Source: Aliiroseovarius sp. F47248L (GTDB lineage Bacteria; Pseudomonadota; Alphaproteobacteria; Rhodobacterales; Rhodobacteraceae). From it: a DNA stretch of 64,000 nt. Below the pieces are notes generated by a model that saw nothing but the letters and a program-made list of their open reading frames with translations, was not told the origin of the DNA and did no database searches. A program made the position numbers and the translations under genes. The DNA is taken from contig NZ_JALKBF010000001.1 in NCBI RefSeq assembly GCF_023016085.1, positions 496,001 through 560,000 of the forward strand. Direction: 5' to 3'. Shown here piece after piece: positions 35,584-43,520 of this stretch; within the stretch, counting starts at the first letter, position 1, and each line of letters begins with the position of its first letter.

Positions 35584-35844
35584 TTAAACTGCGAGAGGGA
35601 TGGAGTTTGCGCACTGGGTCTGAAGATAGGCAGCGACAGTCTTCGCCCCATCTTCCACGCCCATCTCCTTCACAAAGTCCAACTGAAGGTCGGGCTTAAC
35701 CTCTGTAAAGAAAGAAAAAACCGGGCCAAAAGCCTCTTTCATCGCGTCTAAGTTGGACACGCAGCTGGCGAGTTGATGTGCAGAAAGGTTCGCGCCATAA
35801 GGCGCGTTCACAGTTCCCAATACCTTGGAAGCCACTGCGGACAC
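35584..35844 (-). CDS. Small protein upstream of the AbiEii-like gene, possible partner (86 aa)
   Basis: This 86-residue protein has a GTG start at 35842-35844, preceded by AAGGAG at good spacing. Its sequence (LSAHQLASCVSNLDAMKEAFGPVFSFF; DFVKEMGVEDGAKTVAAYLQTQ) appears mostly helical with no clear HTH. The typical AbiEi antitoxin is a much larger HTH protein, so this would be a different partner. Its position directly before the nucleotidyltransferase suggests a TA pair. Not recognised by family. Confidence 0.6.
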   Translation of the reverse strand: MSAVASKVLGTVNAPYGANLSAHQLASCVSNLDAMKEAFGPVFSFFTEVKPDLQLDFVKEMGVEDGAKTVAAYLQTQCANSIPLAV

Positions 35845-35989
35845 TTCTGCTTTCTCCTTTTCTCTGGCTATGTAGATAGCTGTTTTTCCCTAATTTTGCA
35901 ATAAGGCAGAGCGCTCGCGCACAGTATGTGGTCTTAAGCGCGGCTTAGAAGCTTCTTTAAAGCAGGGCAGGCTGGGAGTGCTGCCATAA

Positions 35990-36037
35990 AGGCTTGTAAC
36001 GCCTGAGCAGGTGCGCGCGGCGGGACTGCAGGCGTGA
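35990..36037 (+). pseudogene. Duplicate of the 3' end of the initiator-like gene
   Basis: The stretch encodes VTPEQVRAAGLQA followed by TGA (36035-36037), identical in protein to the last 13 residues and stop of the 31445 gene but with several silent changes. No upstream frame is present. The gap 35845-36292 otherwise holds only the hipB operators. Confidence 0.8.
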
Positions 36038-36163
36038 CCTTCGAAAGAATGCACCGTGGCCGTTCCGCGCGAACAGAACCGTTGTGTGAGTGTGGTGAAG
36101 TGAGCCAGCAGGTGCAATAGAGTGACTGGGCAGCGTTTCGTAATGGTAACTTTAATGCGGTTA

Positions 36164-36183
36164 ATGTTTTATTGAGATAACAT
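36164..36183 (+). promoter_or_regulatory. Upstream operator ATGTT-N10-AACAT of the second hipBA
   Basis: This inverted repeat is repeated at 36241-36260 with the same arms and spacer length, each preceded by TTA. Two copies 77 bp apart suggest cooperative binding or looping by the antitoxin. Confidence 0.5.
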
Positions 36184-36231
36184 AAATCTTGATTAGCGAG
36201 GGTGTTTGATCGGTGTGTTGGGTGGTGTTAA

Positions 36232-36260
36232 TTGACATTAATGTTTTCTCAGCGTAACAT
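36232..36260 (+). promoter_or_regulatory. Second hipBA promoter with overlapping operator
   Basis: TTGACA (36232-36237), 17 bp, then TAACAT (36255-36260) is a near-consensus promoter. The second ATGTT-N10-AACAT operator (36241-36260) covers the spacer and the -10 element, as expected for autorepression. Confidence 0.65.
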
Positions 36261-36292
36261 TTATGGGCTTAGTGTCGCTTGGAGGTATCATT

Positions 36293-36595
36293 ATGGCTGT
36301 TGCGATCAAAACGCCCAGAGCGGCGCGTAAGGAACTCGTGACACTTGGGGAAAACATTCGTGTAGCGAGACTGCGTCGCAAACTGACCGCTGAGATTGTC
36401 GCGCAGCGCGCCGGAACAACGCGGCAGACCATCGCGAAGATCGAAAGCGGGAACCCTGCAGTCAAGATCGGCACTTACGTGGCCGTGTTACAGGCGCTTG
36501 GCCTCCTGAAAGGCTGGGGGGATATCGACGACCCGGTCGGCGAGCAAATGGCCCTGGATGACCTCCCGCAGCGTGCGAGACTGAAAAATGGTTGA
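36293..36595 (+). CDS. HipB-like XRE antitoxin (second module)
   Basis: This 100-residue protein starts at the ATG at 36293, with GGAGG 8 nt upstream. The HTH is LGENIRVARLRRKLTAEIVAQRAGTTRQTIAKIESGNP, then VKIGTYVAVLQALGLLKGWGDI, a HipB-type extension. It overlaps hipA by 8 bp. It is not closely similar to the 32488 protein, so the two modules are independent acquisitions rather than a duplication. It likely binds the ATGTT-N10-AACAT operators. Confidence 0.83.
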   Translation: MAVAIKTPRAARKELVTLGENIRVARLRRKLTAEIVAQRAGTTRQTIAKIESGNPAVKIGTYVAVLQALGLLKGWGDIDDPVGEQMALDDLPQRARLKNG

Positions 36596-37808
36596 GGTCT
36601 GGATCGACTGGAAGGGGCTGAAACGCGTCGGCACGCTTCACCGCACAGCGGGGCGCGGCCGAGAGCGGGTGTCCTTCACCTATCATGACGATTGGCTTGC
36701 CGACGAAAATGCCTTTGGGCTTTCGCCGGACATGCCTCCCGTTGCGGGGCAATTCGTGCCTGAGGCAGGACAGGACATGCTTGCGCCGCTTGGGGATTCT
36801 GCCCCCGATACCTGGGGGCGAACGGTGATGCGGCGCTATGAGGGGCGCATGGCAGAGGCCGAGGGGCGACGTCCGAGAGTGCAGCAAGAAACCGACTACC
36901 TGCTAGGGGTGAATGACGAGACCCGTTTGGGCGCGCTGCGCTTCAGGGTTGATGGCGAGTTTCAAGCGCGCGACGGCATTGGCGTGCCTGCCCTCGTGAG
37001 CCTCGGGGATTTGCTTCATGCCTCGCAACGCGTTCTGCGCGGGGAAGAGACCGCTGAGGACCTTCAAATGCTGTTTGCACCGGGAAGCTCTCTGGGCGGC
37101 GCTCGGCCAAAGGCCAGCATCCTCGACCAACACGGCCGTCTTTCTGTTGCGAAGTTCCCGAAAGAGACGGACACCTATTGCGTGGAACGCTGGGAAGCCA
37201 TTGCATTGGAGTTGGCAAGACGCGCCGGAATCACGGTTTCTGATCACACGCTTGCGACGGCGGGCGACAAGCCGGTTTTCTTGTCCCATCGGTTTGATCG
37301 GAACGATGACGGCAGGATCCCGTTCATGTCGGCCATGGCCATGCTGGGCGGCAAAGACGGCGAAAGCTACAGCTACTTGGACCTGGCCGATATCATCACC
37401 TCAGAAAGCGTGACGCCTGACCAAGACCGCGAAGAGCTATACCGGCGGGTCGCCTTTTCCATTCTCGTCACGAATCTCGATGACCACATGCGCAATCACG
37501 GATTTCTGCGGGGGCGTGGCGGCTGGCACCTATCACCGGCCTACGACATCAACCCTGTGCCGAACCAACCACGGGTGCTCAAGAGCTACGTTGATGACGA
37601 CAATCCGGATGCCAGTATCGCCCTGCACCGCGCGCAACATGAATCCTATCTTCTCGAACGCGGCGAGGCAGATCGCATCATTGCAGAGGTGGCTGAAGTG
37701 ACTGTGGCTTGGCGCGAAGTTGCCCGGGCCTTGGGGGCTCCGGAGAGGGAAATCAGGGAGATGGTGACAGCCTTTGAGCACGAGGAAGCGGATATGGCGC
37801 GTGCGTGA
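36588..37808 (+). CDS. HipA-like kinase toxin (second module)
   Basis: The 406-residue HipA family kinase has an N-terminal subdomain (VEVWIDWKGLKRVGTLH) and core motifs APGSSLGGARPKASI (P-loop), LSVAKFPKE (ATP Lys), VERWEAIALELARRAGI, FLSHRFDR, ILVTNLDDHMRNHGFL (catalytic Asp; DDHMRNHG form) and LSPAYDINP (metal). It is of the longer-N-terminus HipA type, divergent from the first module. Its start lies inside the antitoxin gene, 8 bp before the antitoxin stop. Intact by eye. Target unknown. Confidence 0.85.
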   Translation: MVEVWIDWKGLKRVGTLHRTAGRGRERVSFTYHDDWLADENAFGLSPDMPPVAGQFVPEAGQDMLAPLGDSAPDTWGRTVMRRYEGRMAEAEGRRPRVQQETDYLLGVNDETRLGALRFRVDGEFQARDGIGVPALVSLGDLLHASQRVLRGEETAEDLQMLFAPGSSLGGARPKASILDQHGRLSVAKFPKETDTYCVERWEAIALELARRAGITVSDHTLATAGDKPVFLSHRFDRNDDGRIPFMSAMAMLGGKDGESYSYLDLADIITSESVTPDQDREELYRRVAFSILVTNLDDHMRNHGFLRGRGGWHLSPAYDINPVPNQPRVLKSYVDDDNPDASIALHRAQHESYLLERGEADRIIAEVAEVTVAWREVARALGAPEREIREMVTAFEHEEADMARA

Positions 37809-37872
37809 ACTGGGGCAGCTATCGCCTCGCGATGATTTGCTTTGAAGACAAAGCAACACATCGGCGCGAAAT

Positions 37873-37915
37873 TTACGCTGAAGCGCAAATCTCCAAAAAT
37901 TACGCTGCAGCGTAA
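37873..37915. repeat. Two tandem palindromes TTACGCTGMAGCGYAA
   Basis: TTACGCTGCAGCGTAA (37900-37915) is a perfect 16-bp palindrome, and 37873-37888 (TTACGCTGAAGCGCAA) is an imperfect copy 27 bp upstream. They lie in the otherwise empty 37809-38197 gap between hipA and the small gene at 38198. They look like regulator sites or element-specific binding sites. Confidence 0.5.
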
Positions 37916-38197
37916 GATGTTGAGAATAATGGCCGCTGCGGTCTTTGAAGTTCCTGCGCCCTTATGGAGCAGGTTGACGAGACCAGTTAAATTTTGAGTG
38001 CCAAATCAGTTCCTCAATGCCGTGTTTCCGATTGCTGAACATAAGCGGGCAGCCGTAGCAGACGCGGTGCAAGCCTCGCTTCAACAAGAAAATTCCCCTG
38101 CGCCAGCGCATTCCTCGCGAGGCAATTTTCTCGCTGACAGCCCCTTGGTGCCAGCTTTGGTCATGTTCATCGAAACACTCAAAGTGAGGATCAAAAA

Positions 38198-38395
38198 ATG
38201 GCTACTCAAACTCTGAAACTGAACGTCAAATCCGGCGAAAAAGACGGCAAGAATTTCTGGGACCGCTGCGGCGTCCTCTTCGTCAACACCGACGACAGCG
38301 GCAACATCACCTCAATCAACGTCAAACACAGCATGTTCCCCGATGTCGAGATGGTCGCCTTCCCGCGCCGCGACGAAGAACAGGTCACTGAGTGA
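38198..38395 (+). CDS. Small backbone protein (65 aa), function unknown
   Basis: This 65-residue protein is MATQTLKLNVKSGEKDGKNF..., with beta-rich alternation and the segments WDRCGVLFVN, NITSINVKHSMFPDVEMVAF. The ATG has GAGG 8 nt upstream, and a strong terminator follows at 38404, so it is a well-formed single gene. No family recognised. It is probably part of the element backbone because its composition resembles the ardC/mob genes rather than the cargo. Its leader shares short blocks (CATTCCTCGCG, TGACAGCCCC) with the ardC leader. Confidence 0.65.
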   Translation: MATQTLKLNVKSGEKDGKNFWDRCGVLFVNTDDSGNITSINVKHSMFPDVEMVAFPRRDEEQVTE

Positions 38396-38403
38396 CCGGT
38401 GCG

Positions 38404-38432
38404 CCGGGGCGGGTTTCCCGCCCTGGCTTTTT
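38404..38432 (+). terminator. Rho-independent terminator after the 38198 gene
   Basis: CCGGGGCGGG and CCCGCCCTGG arms are followed by CTTTTTG. The stretch 38433-38706 beyond it holds no gene I can support. Confidence 0.8.
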
Positions 38433-38706
38433 GCAAGAACGATAGAACTTAGCATTACATCGAATTTCCCTCGAAATTTCATGGGAATACCAGCCAAAGC
38501 TAAGGTTCCTGAATGTGAAGGTTTCAACATCATTCAGGGCGTGTGCGGTGATCTGAATTAAAGAGGAGAGCTTTAGCCCGATGGCGATGAGCGCTCTACC
38601 GTGTTTGTATTTGGGATCAACTCACTACAGTTCTTCTAGTGAGCCAAGACCCATACGAAAGATCAGGGGCCGGAATAGAAGACGCGCCATGACAGGTGAT
38701 GCAAAC

Positions 38707-40074
38707 TCATGTGTCAATTTCCGAAATTCTTGTGCGATAGAAGTCTTGAAGTGCGCAAATCCGACCACGGTCTAACACCTCAGCACTGATAATCTCGTGG
38801 AGTTGTTCTTCTACCGTTGCCTTGGTCGTCCATGGAGTGGATGGCTCGTTGGTCAGCCAGCGGTCTCGGATCGCAGCGTTTGCTGCTGATCGGTAGTACA
38901 CGGGTGCAAACTCTGGGGCGTTGGAGAAGATAAGCCGCATACCCAGTTGCTTGAGCCGGATGTCGTCCAGTTGAGTGACAATTCGAGCGCGGTCACGCCA
39001 GTCGGCTGAGGTGAATTCTTCAAGGGCCTGTTTGTCACCGGCGCTGTAGAATTCGTCATAGATCAACTGTTCGACGTTTTGAGCTGGCTCCTCATCCGCA
39101 TAACGATCGGCCAAAGCCTGCCCCACTCGTTTATGAAATTCAGGATGCGCACGAACTAGCTGGGCGAGCGAACTGTGCGAAGCGTTGGGGCTGGCTACTG
39201 GAAAAACGTTCGGGACTTTGTTTAGGGAAATCGTCCGTATCAGCTTGGGTGATGTAGCAACCGCTTTGGCAAGTTCGCGATCGTTGGCATCGATGATAGA
39301 CGCATCACAGAGGTCTAGATCGAGAAATGCGACAGAGTTACGGTTCTGCGGGTTTGTGCCTGCGTATGCACCGAAATAGGATCGTGGTGGTGCCGCCCCA
39401 AATCGTTCGACCAGGCGCACGGGATGCCCGCTTTTTAGCAATCGATCAACTTGGTGTTTGTCGCGGTTCAACAAGCATTGAGCCCAGACGGCAGGCGCGC
39501 GCTTGCGAATGAGTGATGCGATATGGATCGTTGCCTCTACGTCGCCGAGGGCATCGTGGGCGTCATGATTGGCAAAGCCGTTTGCCGGGGCGAGGCGATC
39601 CAGTTTGAAACTTTCGCGTCCAAGATCATCTATTGGCCATTCGAGGGCGTCTGGCTCGCGATCCCGGACTGCGTAGACCACCTTCATGAGATCTAGGCGG
39701 TCATTGTTGTCAAACTGGGTTTGATACAAGCTGGGATGAAGATTTTGATAGAATGACTGCCTGAGAAACTCTTCGTCAAAGGCAAGTGTATTGTATCCTG
39801 TCCATGTCGCCGGAGCCCAGCGTTTGATCAGGCCGCTAATCTGATGCGAAAACTCGAACCAGGATGGAAGAGCAGGGTCCATCAGCTGGTCTGGCGAGAC
39901 ACCTGTCACAGCAAGTGCCCATGGTGCTGGAAGTATGTGCGGTGCGAGCTTGCAGCGAATGTCCACGCGTTCAACCTGGTTAAGGTCGTCGTCCGTCAGG
40001 ATCGCCGCAAACTGAAGGGGCTGGTCGAAAGCGGGTGATGTGCCAGTGGTTTCAAGATCGTAAAAAGCGAACAT
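38707..40074 (-). CDS. Exodeoxyribonuclease I-like DEDD exonuclease
   Basis: The 455-residue protein begins MFAFYDLETTGTSPAFDQPLQ, with ExoI motif (DLETTG supplies two metal acids), then GYNTLAFDEEFLRQSFYQNL (ExoII) and FANHDAHDALGDVEATI (ExoIII, HDALGD). It continues with the SH3-like and helical C-terminal regions seen in SbcB, e.g. YADEEPAQNVEQLIYDEFYS. E. coli ExoI digests single-stranded DNA 3'-5'. Here it lies in the defence island, co-directional with the phosphorothioation methyltransferase and 78 bp after it, not in a repair locus. It may process DNA ends made by the restriction part, which is inference. Confidence 0.82.
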   Translation of the reverse strand: MFAFYDLETTGTSPAFDQPLQFAAILTDDDLNQVERVDIRCKLAPHILPAPWALAVTGVSPDQLMDPALPSWFEFSHQISGLIKRWAPATWTGYNTLAFDEEFLRQSFYQNLHPSLYQTQFDNNDRLDLMKVVYAVRDREPDALEWPIDDLGRESFKLDRLAPANGFANHDAHDALGDVEATIHIASLIRKRAPAVWAQCLLNRDKHQVDRLLKSGHPVRLVERFGAAPPRSYFGAYAGTNPQNRNSVAFLDLDLCDASIIDANDRELAKAVATSPKLIRTISLNKVPNVFPVASPNASHSSLAQLVRAHPEFHKRVGQALADRYADEEPAQNVEQLIYDEFYSAGDKQALEEFTSADWRDRARIVTQLDDIRLKQLGMRLIFSNAPEFAPVYYRSAANAAIRDRWLTNEPSTPWTTKATVEEQLHEIISAEVLDRGRICALQDFYRTRISEIDT

Positions 40075-40152
40075 GCGTGACTACTAACGTCCTTTTTCTG
40101 CCAAAGTCCAATTCCTGCCTACCGTAGCGATGAAAGCATAAGTGCGTTTCAT

Positions 40153-42180
40153 CTAGTTAGGAATTCTCACGCCAGCCTTAAGGAGGGTCTGAGCAAACTC
40201 CCGAAAACTTGGTCCTTCATTGCTGAAACTGAGAGTATTCAGATCTAGGACTTCCTGATCGAATGCTTTCTGTGCCGGTCGTCGAGGATCAGTCTCTGGC
40301 ATATAGCGGGACTTAAGGTACAGAAGTCGGACGTCATTGTCTGCAGAATGGTCGATGATGGAAACGTCGAAGGTGTCGAACTCGACTTTCACTCGGGTCA
40401 TCAAACGAGGCAAGAACGACGTCTCAAAATCGGCGTAGGTCAGCGCAGTCAGCTTTCGGCTGGTAATGTGAATTCTCAGCAGAGTTGTTTCGGACAGATC
40501 ACCCGCTAGCCTTTCAGCGAGAGCTACGAACCCTCGAAGCCTGACGGAAAGTTCTTGGAGCCTATCAGTGGGAAATTGAAATCTGCCCTGTTCTAAATGA
40601 CCGATTCCAGCAGCGGCTGCTGTTTCAGCATCTTCTAGGAGAAGGTCCTGGTTGCCGATCGAATAGAGGAGCGCTTGTCCAGATTCCTGCGCTCTTTTGT
40701 GGCTGCCAAAGAAAGCACGAATGTCGCGCCTTAGTTCAGGAGGAAATGAGCCATACGATTTTCTTTGTGAGAATGCATGCATTGCGAAGTGAAGGCTTAG
40801 ATCTTCAGTTCTTGTGGCGACGATTCCTTCAAGTTCCTCGTGACCTATTTCTGCAATTGCCTGACTTGCCGCATACTGAAGGCCTTGCTTTGATCGCGAA
40901 AGCTTTGTCACAAGGCTTTTGGGAAGTTCTGAGATGTCGGGCTGACGGCCAAAGGCCCTGATCTCAGCAGCAAGGTCTCGGATGGTTGTTTTGTTGAGCT
41001 TGTCGTTAGGGTTTTTTGGGGTGCCTTTTTTCGATGCACTTGGTTTTGGAACGGAGCGATACTCACGGCCTTTGAAGCCTATTTGACGCCTTAGTAGGTA
41101 TCTTTGCTCTTCCAACTCGTCCCGAAAGACCAAAAATATACCTTGGCCTACGGCCAAGGGTTCGACATTCAAAATGCTTACGATGAAGTCTCTGAGTTCT
41201 GCTTGGGTATAGTACTTTTGGAATGTCTGTCGGGACGTCAAGTATCCGTCGCGGTAGGGCCGCACGCCACTCAGGTCAGCCTTGCCGTACAACATGACGG
41301 ATACGGCCAAGCAGAGCTCCGTTAGGCTGAAGGCGCGCCTAAGTGCCTCTGCCCGCTCTTCAGGATCTTCGATTACGTTGAGGACAAATCCAAGATTGGT
41401 GATTTGGTTCTTTTTTAGAGTACTGGGATTTGGTCGATAATGGGGATCCCAACCTTCGACGGTATAGCCATCAGACTGTAGGGCTCGGATGTCATCACCT
41501 TGACCGCATCCATAGTCCAAAACGGTTCTACCGCGACGGATCAGACCACTTGTAAACAGCAGGTACATTGGCGCTGAGAGCGCAGCTCGCGTGATCGCCG
41601 TTTTGTGGCGCTCAACAGTGTTTTTCTCTGGGCCATTCATGTCATCGGCTGATTTCTTGGCGGACTCTTCTGAGATCAAATCGCTCTGCACGATGTGTGG
41701 ACCTTTGACGGTCAATCCGGCTTCAGCCAATGTCTTCATCCAAATCCGCCGCGTTCCCTTGTTTGCCATGTTCTTAAAGAGCCCCTTGCTCTCTAAGGAC
41801 TGCGTCAGCTTTGCAAAGTCATCTCTTAGCGGATGATCCGGGGCTAGGAGTAGCTCCTTTCTGTGGAGAATGGGTGGGTTTGCGTCAGAATATTTTCTCA
41901 TTTTTGCGCCTTCTTCCGAGAGGTTGACGAGTAGGCTTGCCCGCAGCTCTGGAAAAGCCACGGCGCTGAAGTCTTGATAGTCCAAAAACGAGAAGGTCTG
42001 GTCGTTTTGCCCCGAGATCTTCAACACTGACCATTGGAAATCTTCCGGAACCCTTTGCAGTGCAAGGCTCAGCTTATCCTTTGCGCTCGTCTGAAGGTGA
42101 TCGACCGCGCTACGGTGCACGTAGATCGCCTGGCCTACCTTTTTTCCAACCGCATTTTTGAGAGATTTATTGTTTTGCAA
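40153..42180 (-). CDS. DNA phosphorothioation-associated putative methyltransferase
   Basis: This 675-residue protein matches the family annotated as DNA phosphorothioation-associated putative methyltransferase, found beside dnd/ssp genes. An SAM motif, VLDYGCGQGDD, lies at residues 220-230, followed by GWDPHYRP and NLGFVLNVIEDPEERAEAL, a class I methyltransferase core. The N-terminal ~200 residues (VHRSAVDHLQ; HRKELLLAPDHPLRDDF) and C-terminal ~300 residues are family-specific. The start is TTG at 42178-42180, with GAGGGG six bases upstream inside a hairpin. Its substrate and role in phosphorothioate defence are not established. It reads away from sspA, 71 bp downstream on the same strand. 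Confidence 0.83.
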   Translation of the reverse strand: MQNNKSLKNAVGKKVGQAIYVHRSAVDHLQTSAKDKLSLALQRVPEDFQWSVLKISGQNDQTFSFLDYQDFSAVAFPELRASLLVNLSEEGAKMRKYSDANPPILHRKELLLAPDHPLRDDFAKLTQSLESKGLFKNMANKGTRRIWMKTLAEAGLTVKGPHIVQSDLISEESAKKSADDMNGPEKNTVERHKTAITRAALSAPMYLLFTSGLIRRGRTVLDYGCGQGDDIRALQSDGYTVEGWDPHYRPNPSTLKKNQITNLGFVLNVIEDPEERAEALRRAFSLTELCLAVSVMLYGKADLSGVRPYRDGYLTSRQTFQKYYTQAELRDFIVSILNVEPLAVGQGIFLVFRDELEEQRYLLRRQIGFKGREYRSVPKPSASKKGTPKNPNDKLNKTTIRDLAAEIRAFGRQPDISELPKSLVTKLSRSKQGLQYAASQAIAEIGHEELEGIVATRTEDLSLHFAMHAFSQRKSYGSFPPELRRDIRAFFGSHKRAQESGQALLYSIGNQDLLLEDAETAAAAGIGHLEQGRFQFPTDRLQELSVRLRGFVALAERLAGDLSETTLLRIHITSRKLTALTYADFETSFLPRLMTRVKVEFDTFDVSIIDHSADNDVRLLYLKSRYMPETDPRRPAQKAFDQEVLDLNTLSFSNEGPSFREFAQTLLKAGVRIPN

Positions 42181-42186
42181 GTTTCA

Positions 42187-42243
42187 CCCCTCGGGTAGGA
42201 TCTTTCTAAAGGCTCTTTTGAAACATCCTACCTGACCGAGGGG
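42187..42243 (-). promoter_or_regulatory. Stem-loop that encloses the methyltransferase ribosome binding site
   Basis: On the minus strand, CCCCTCGG and GGTAGGAT pair with ATCCTACC and CGAGGGG across a ~23-nt loop with a three-base bulge. The 3' arm GAGGGG is the Shine-Dalgarno for the TTG start at 42180. The stem would hold translation low until it is opened by ribosomes, a protein or a ligand. As DNA it could instead be an operator. Confidence 0.6.
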
Positions 42244-42251
42244 CGATCGAT

Positions 42252-43394
42252 CTAGAGTACTGCTATGATGGCCTCCGCGGCTTCTAGAACTTCATCCGAT
42301 GTATTGGTGTGCCCAAAACTAAAGCGTATGGAGGCTTGCGCTTCATCCGATGTGAGCCCGATTGCACGGAGGACGTAGCTTGGTTCCGAAATTCCCGAAG
42401 AGCAGGCCGAACCTGTAGAAGCTGACACGATGGGTTGTAGTCGTTGGAGCATTTCTCCCGCATCGCGTCCTTCGAACCTTAGATTCGCATTGCCAGGATG
42501 ACGGGAGCAAAGCTTATCTCCATTCAATCCAATATGGTCGCGGTTCGATTGCAGTTTGTCTACGAAGAGATCTCGTAGACCTGCGACCCGCGCTCTCAAA
42601 GCAGATCCGGCTTCAGAGGAATGGAACTCCGCCGCTGAGCCAAGACCAACACACAAGGGAAGGGGCAGTGTGCCGGACCGAAGCCCACCCTCTTGCCCAC
42701 CTCCGTGAAACAGAGGTTCAATCCGGTCCTTCAGCTCTCGGCTCACATAGAGCGCCCCAACACCCATTGGCCCACCAAATTTATGCCCCGACAGACTAAC
42801 CATGTCAGCCATATCTGCATATTCTTGGAGGTTGACTGCGCTTGGTGCCTGCGCGAAGTCGGAGTGGAGGATTGCGCCCATATCACGGCAAAGTGCTGAT
42901 ATTGAAGCAAGATCTTGGATGGTCCCGATCTCATTGTTGACCAATGCCACGCTTACCAAAAGAACATCCTCGCTTAGCATGTCTCGCAGTTTGTCGAGGT
43001 CGACGTGGCCTTTCCCGTTGACCGGAATCTCTCGAACCGCACATCCTTTTGTCTGAGCCACATAGGCGGCACTTTCCAATACGCACTTATGCTCCGTCGC
43101 TGAAACAAGGATTGTCGTGCGCTGACTTTGCCGTTGCTCCGGAGTGCTCAGACCCTTGATGGCAAGATTGTTCGCCTCTGTAGCGCCGGATGTAAAAATT
43201 ATCTCATCCGGATCGACTCCAAGGAGGTTGGCCACTTTGGCCCTCGAAGTCTCGGTAGCCTTATTCGCGGACCACCCTATGGAATGTTCGGAGGAGTGCG
43301 GGTTGCCATGGAACTCAGTCCATAACGGCTGCATTGCGGCCCGAACTGTTGGCAGCATCGGAGTGCTTGCTTGATGATCAAGGTATATGGTCAA
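42252..43394 (-). CDS. sspA: Cysteine desulfurase of the phosphorothioation system (SspA/DndA-like)
   Basis: The 380-residue PLP enzyme of the NifS/IscS class takes sulfur from cysteine for DNA backbone phosphorothioation. Motifs are YLDHQASTPMLP, FTSGATEANNLAIKG, SATEHKCVLESA, HSDFAQAPSAV, VSLSGHKFGGPMGVGALY (PLP Lys in GHK), GGGQEGGLRSGT and the persulfide Cys in STGSACSSGISEPSYVL. The start codon is TTG (43392-43394) with AGGA upstream. It is divergent from sspBCD with overlapping promoters between them. Housekeeping IscS is excluded by context; no isc/suf genes are near. Confidence 0.88.
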   Translation of the reverse strand: MTIYLDHQASTPMLPTVRAAMQPLWTEFHGNPHSSEHSIGWSANKATETSRAKVANLLGVDPDEIIFTSGATEANNLAIKGLSTPEQRQSQRTTILVSATEHKCVLESAAYVAQTKGCAVREIPVNGKGHVDLDKLRDMLSEDVLLVSVALVNNEIGTIQDLASISALCRDMGAILHSDFAQAPSAVNLQEYADMADMVSLSGHKFGGPMGVGALYVSRELKDRIEPLFHGGGQEGGLRSGTLPLPLCVGLGSAAEFHSSEAGSALRARVAGLRDLFVDKLQSNRDHIGLNGDKLCSRHPGNANLRFEGRDAGEMLQRLQPIVSASTGSACSSGISEPSYVLRAIGLTSDEAQASIRFSFGHTNTSDEVLEAAEAIIAVL

Positions 43395-43445
43395 AGGGTT
43401 TTCCTGCCAAATCGAAGGTTATCTGTAGACCAAGCTTGATCCTGG

Positions 43446-43495
43446 GGTCAAGCACCAGGTCGTCGTTGACCATCCCCTCGGAAGATCGCTATAAC
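43446..43495. promoter_or_regulatory. Divergent promoters for sspA and sspB
   Basis: Toward sspB: TTGACC (43466-43471), 18 bp, TATAAC (43490-43495). Toward sspA: TTGACC on the minus strand (43446-43451), 18 bp, TACAGA. Inverted repeat CTTGA..TCAAG lies around the sspA -35. The sspB spacer contains CCCCTCGG-AAGATC, like the arm of the methyltransferase hairpin. Confidence 0.45.
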
Positions 43496-43520
43496 AACCA
43501 CTAAGCGGGGTAGCAGATTT

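Noticed and set aside
37998..38216. 72-codon frame just before the 38198 gene
   Set aside because: It overlaps the well-supported 38198 start and its ribosome site, has no Shine-Dalgarno of its own and lies in a leader that shares non-coding blocks with the ardC leader.
38433..38706. Possible small genes in the gap before the ExoI-like gene
   Set aside because: Frames here are short, without ribosome sites or family features. One of them runs into the terminator of the 38198 gene.
42252..43394. Housekeeping IscS or SufS
   Set aside because: No isc/suf neighbours. The gene is divergent from sspBCD and next to a phosphorothioation-associated methyltransferase.
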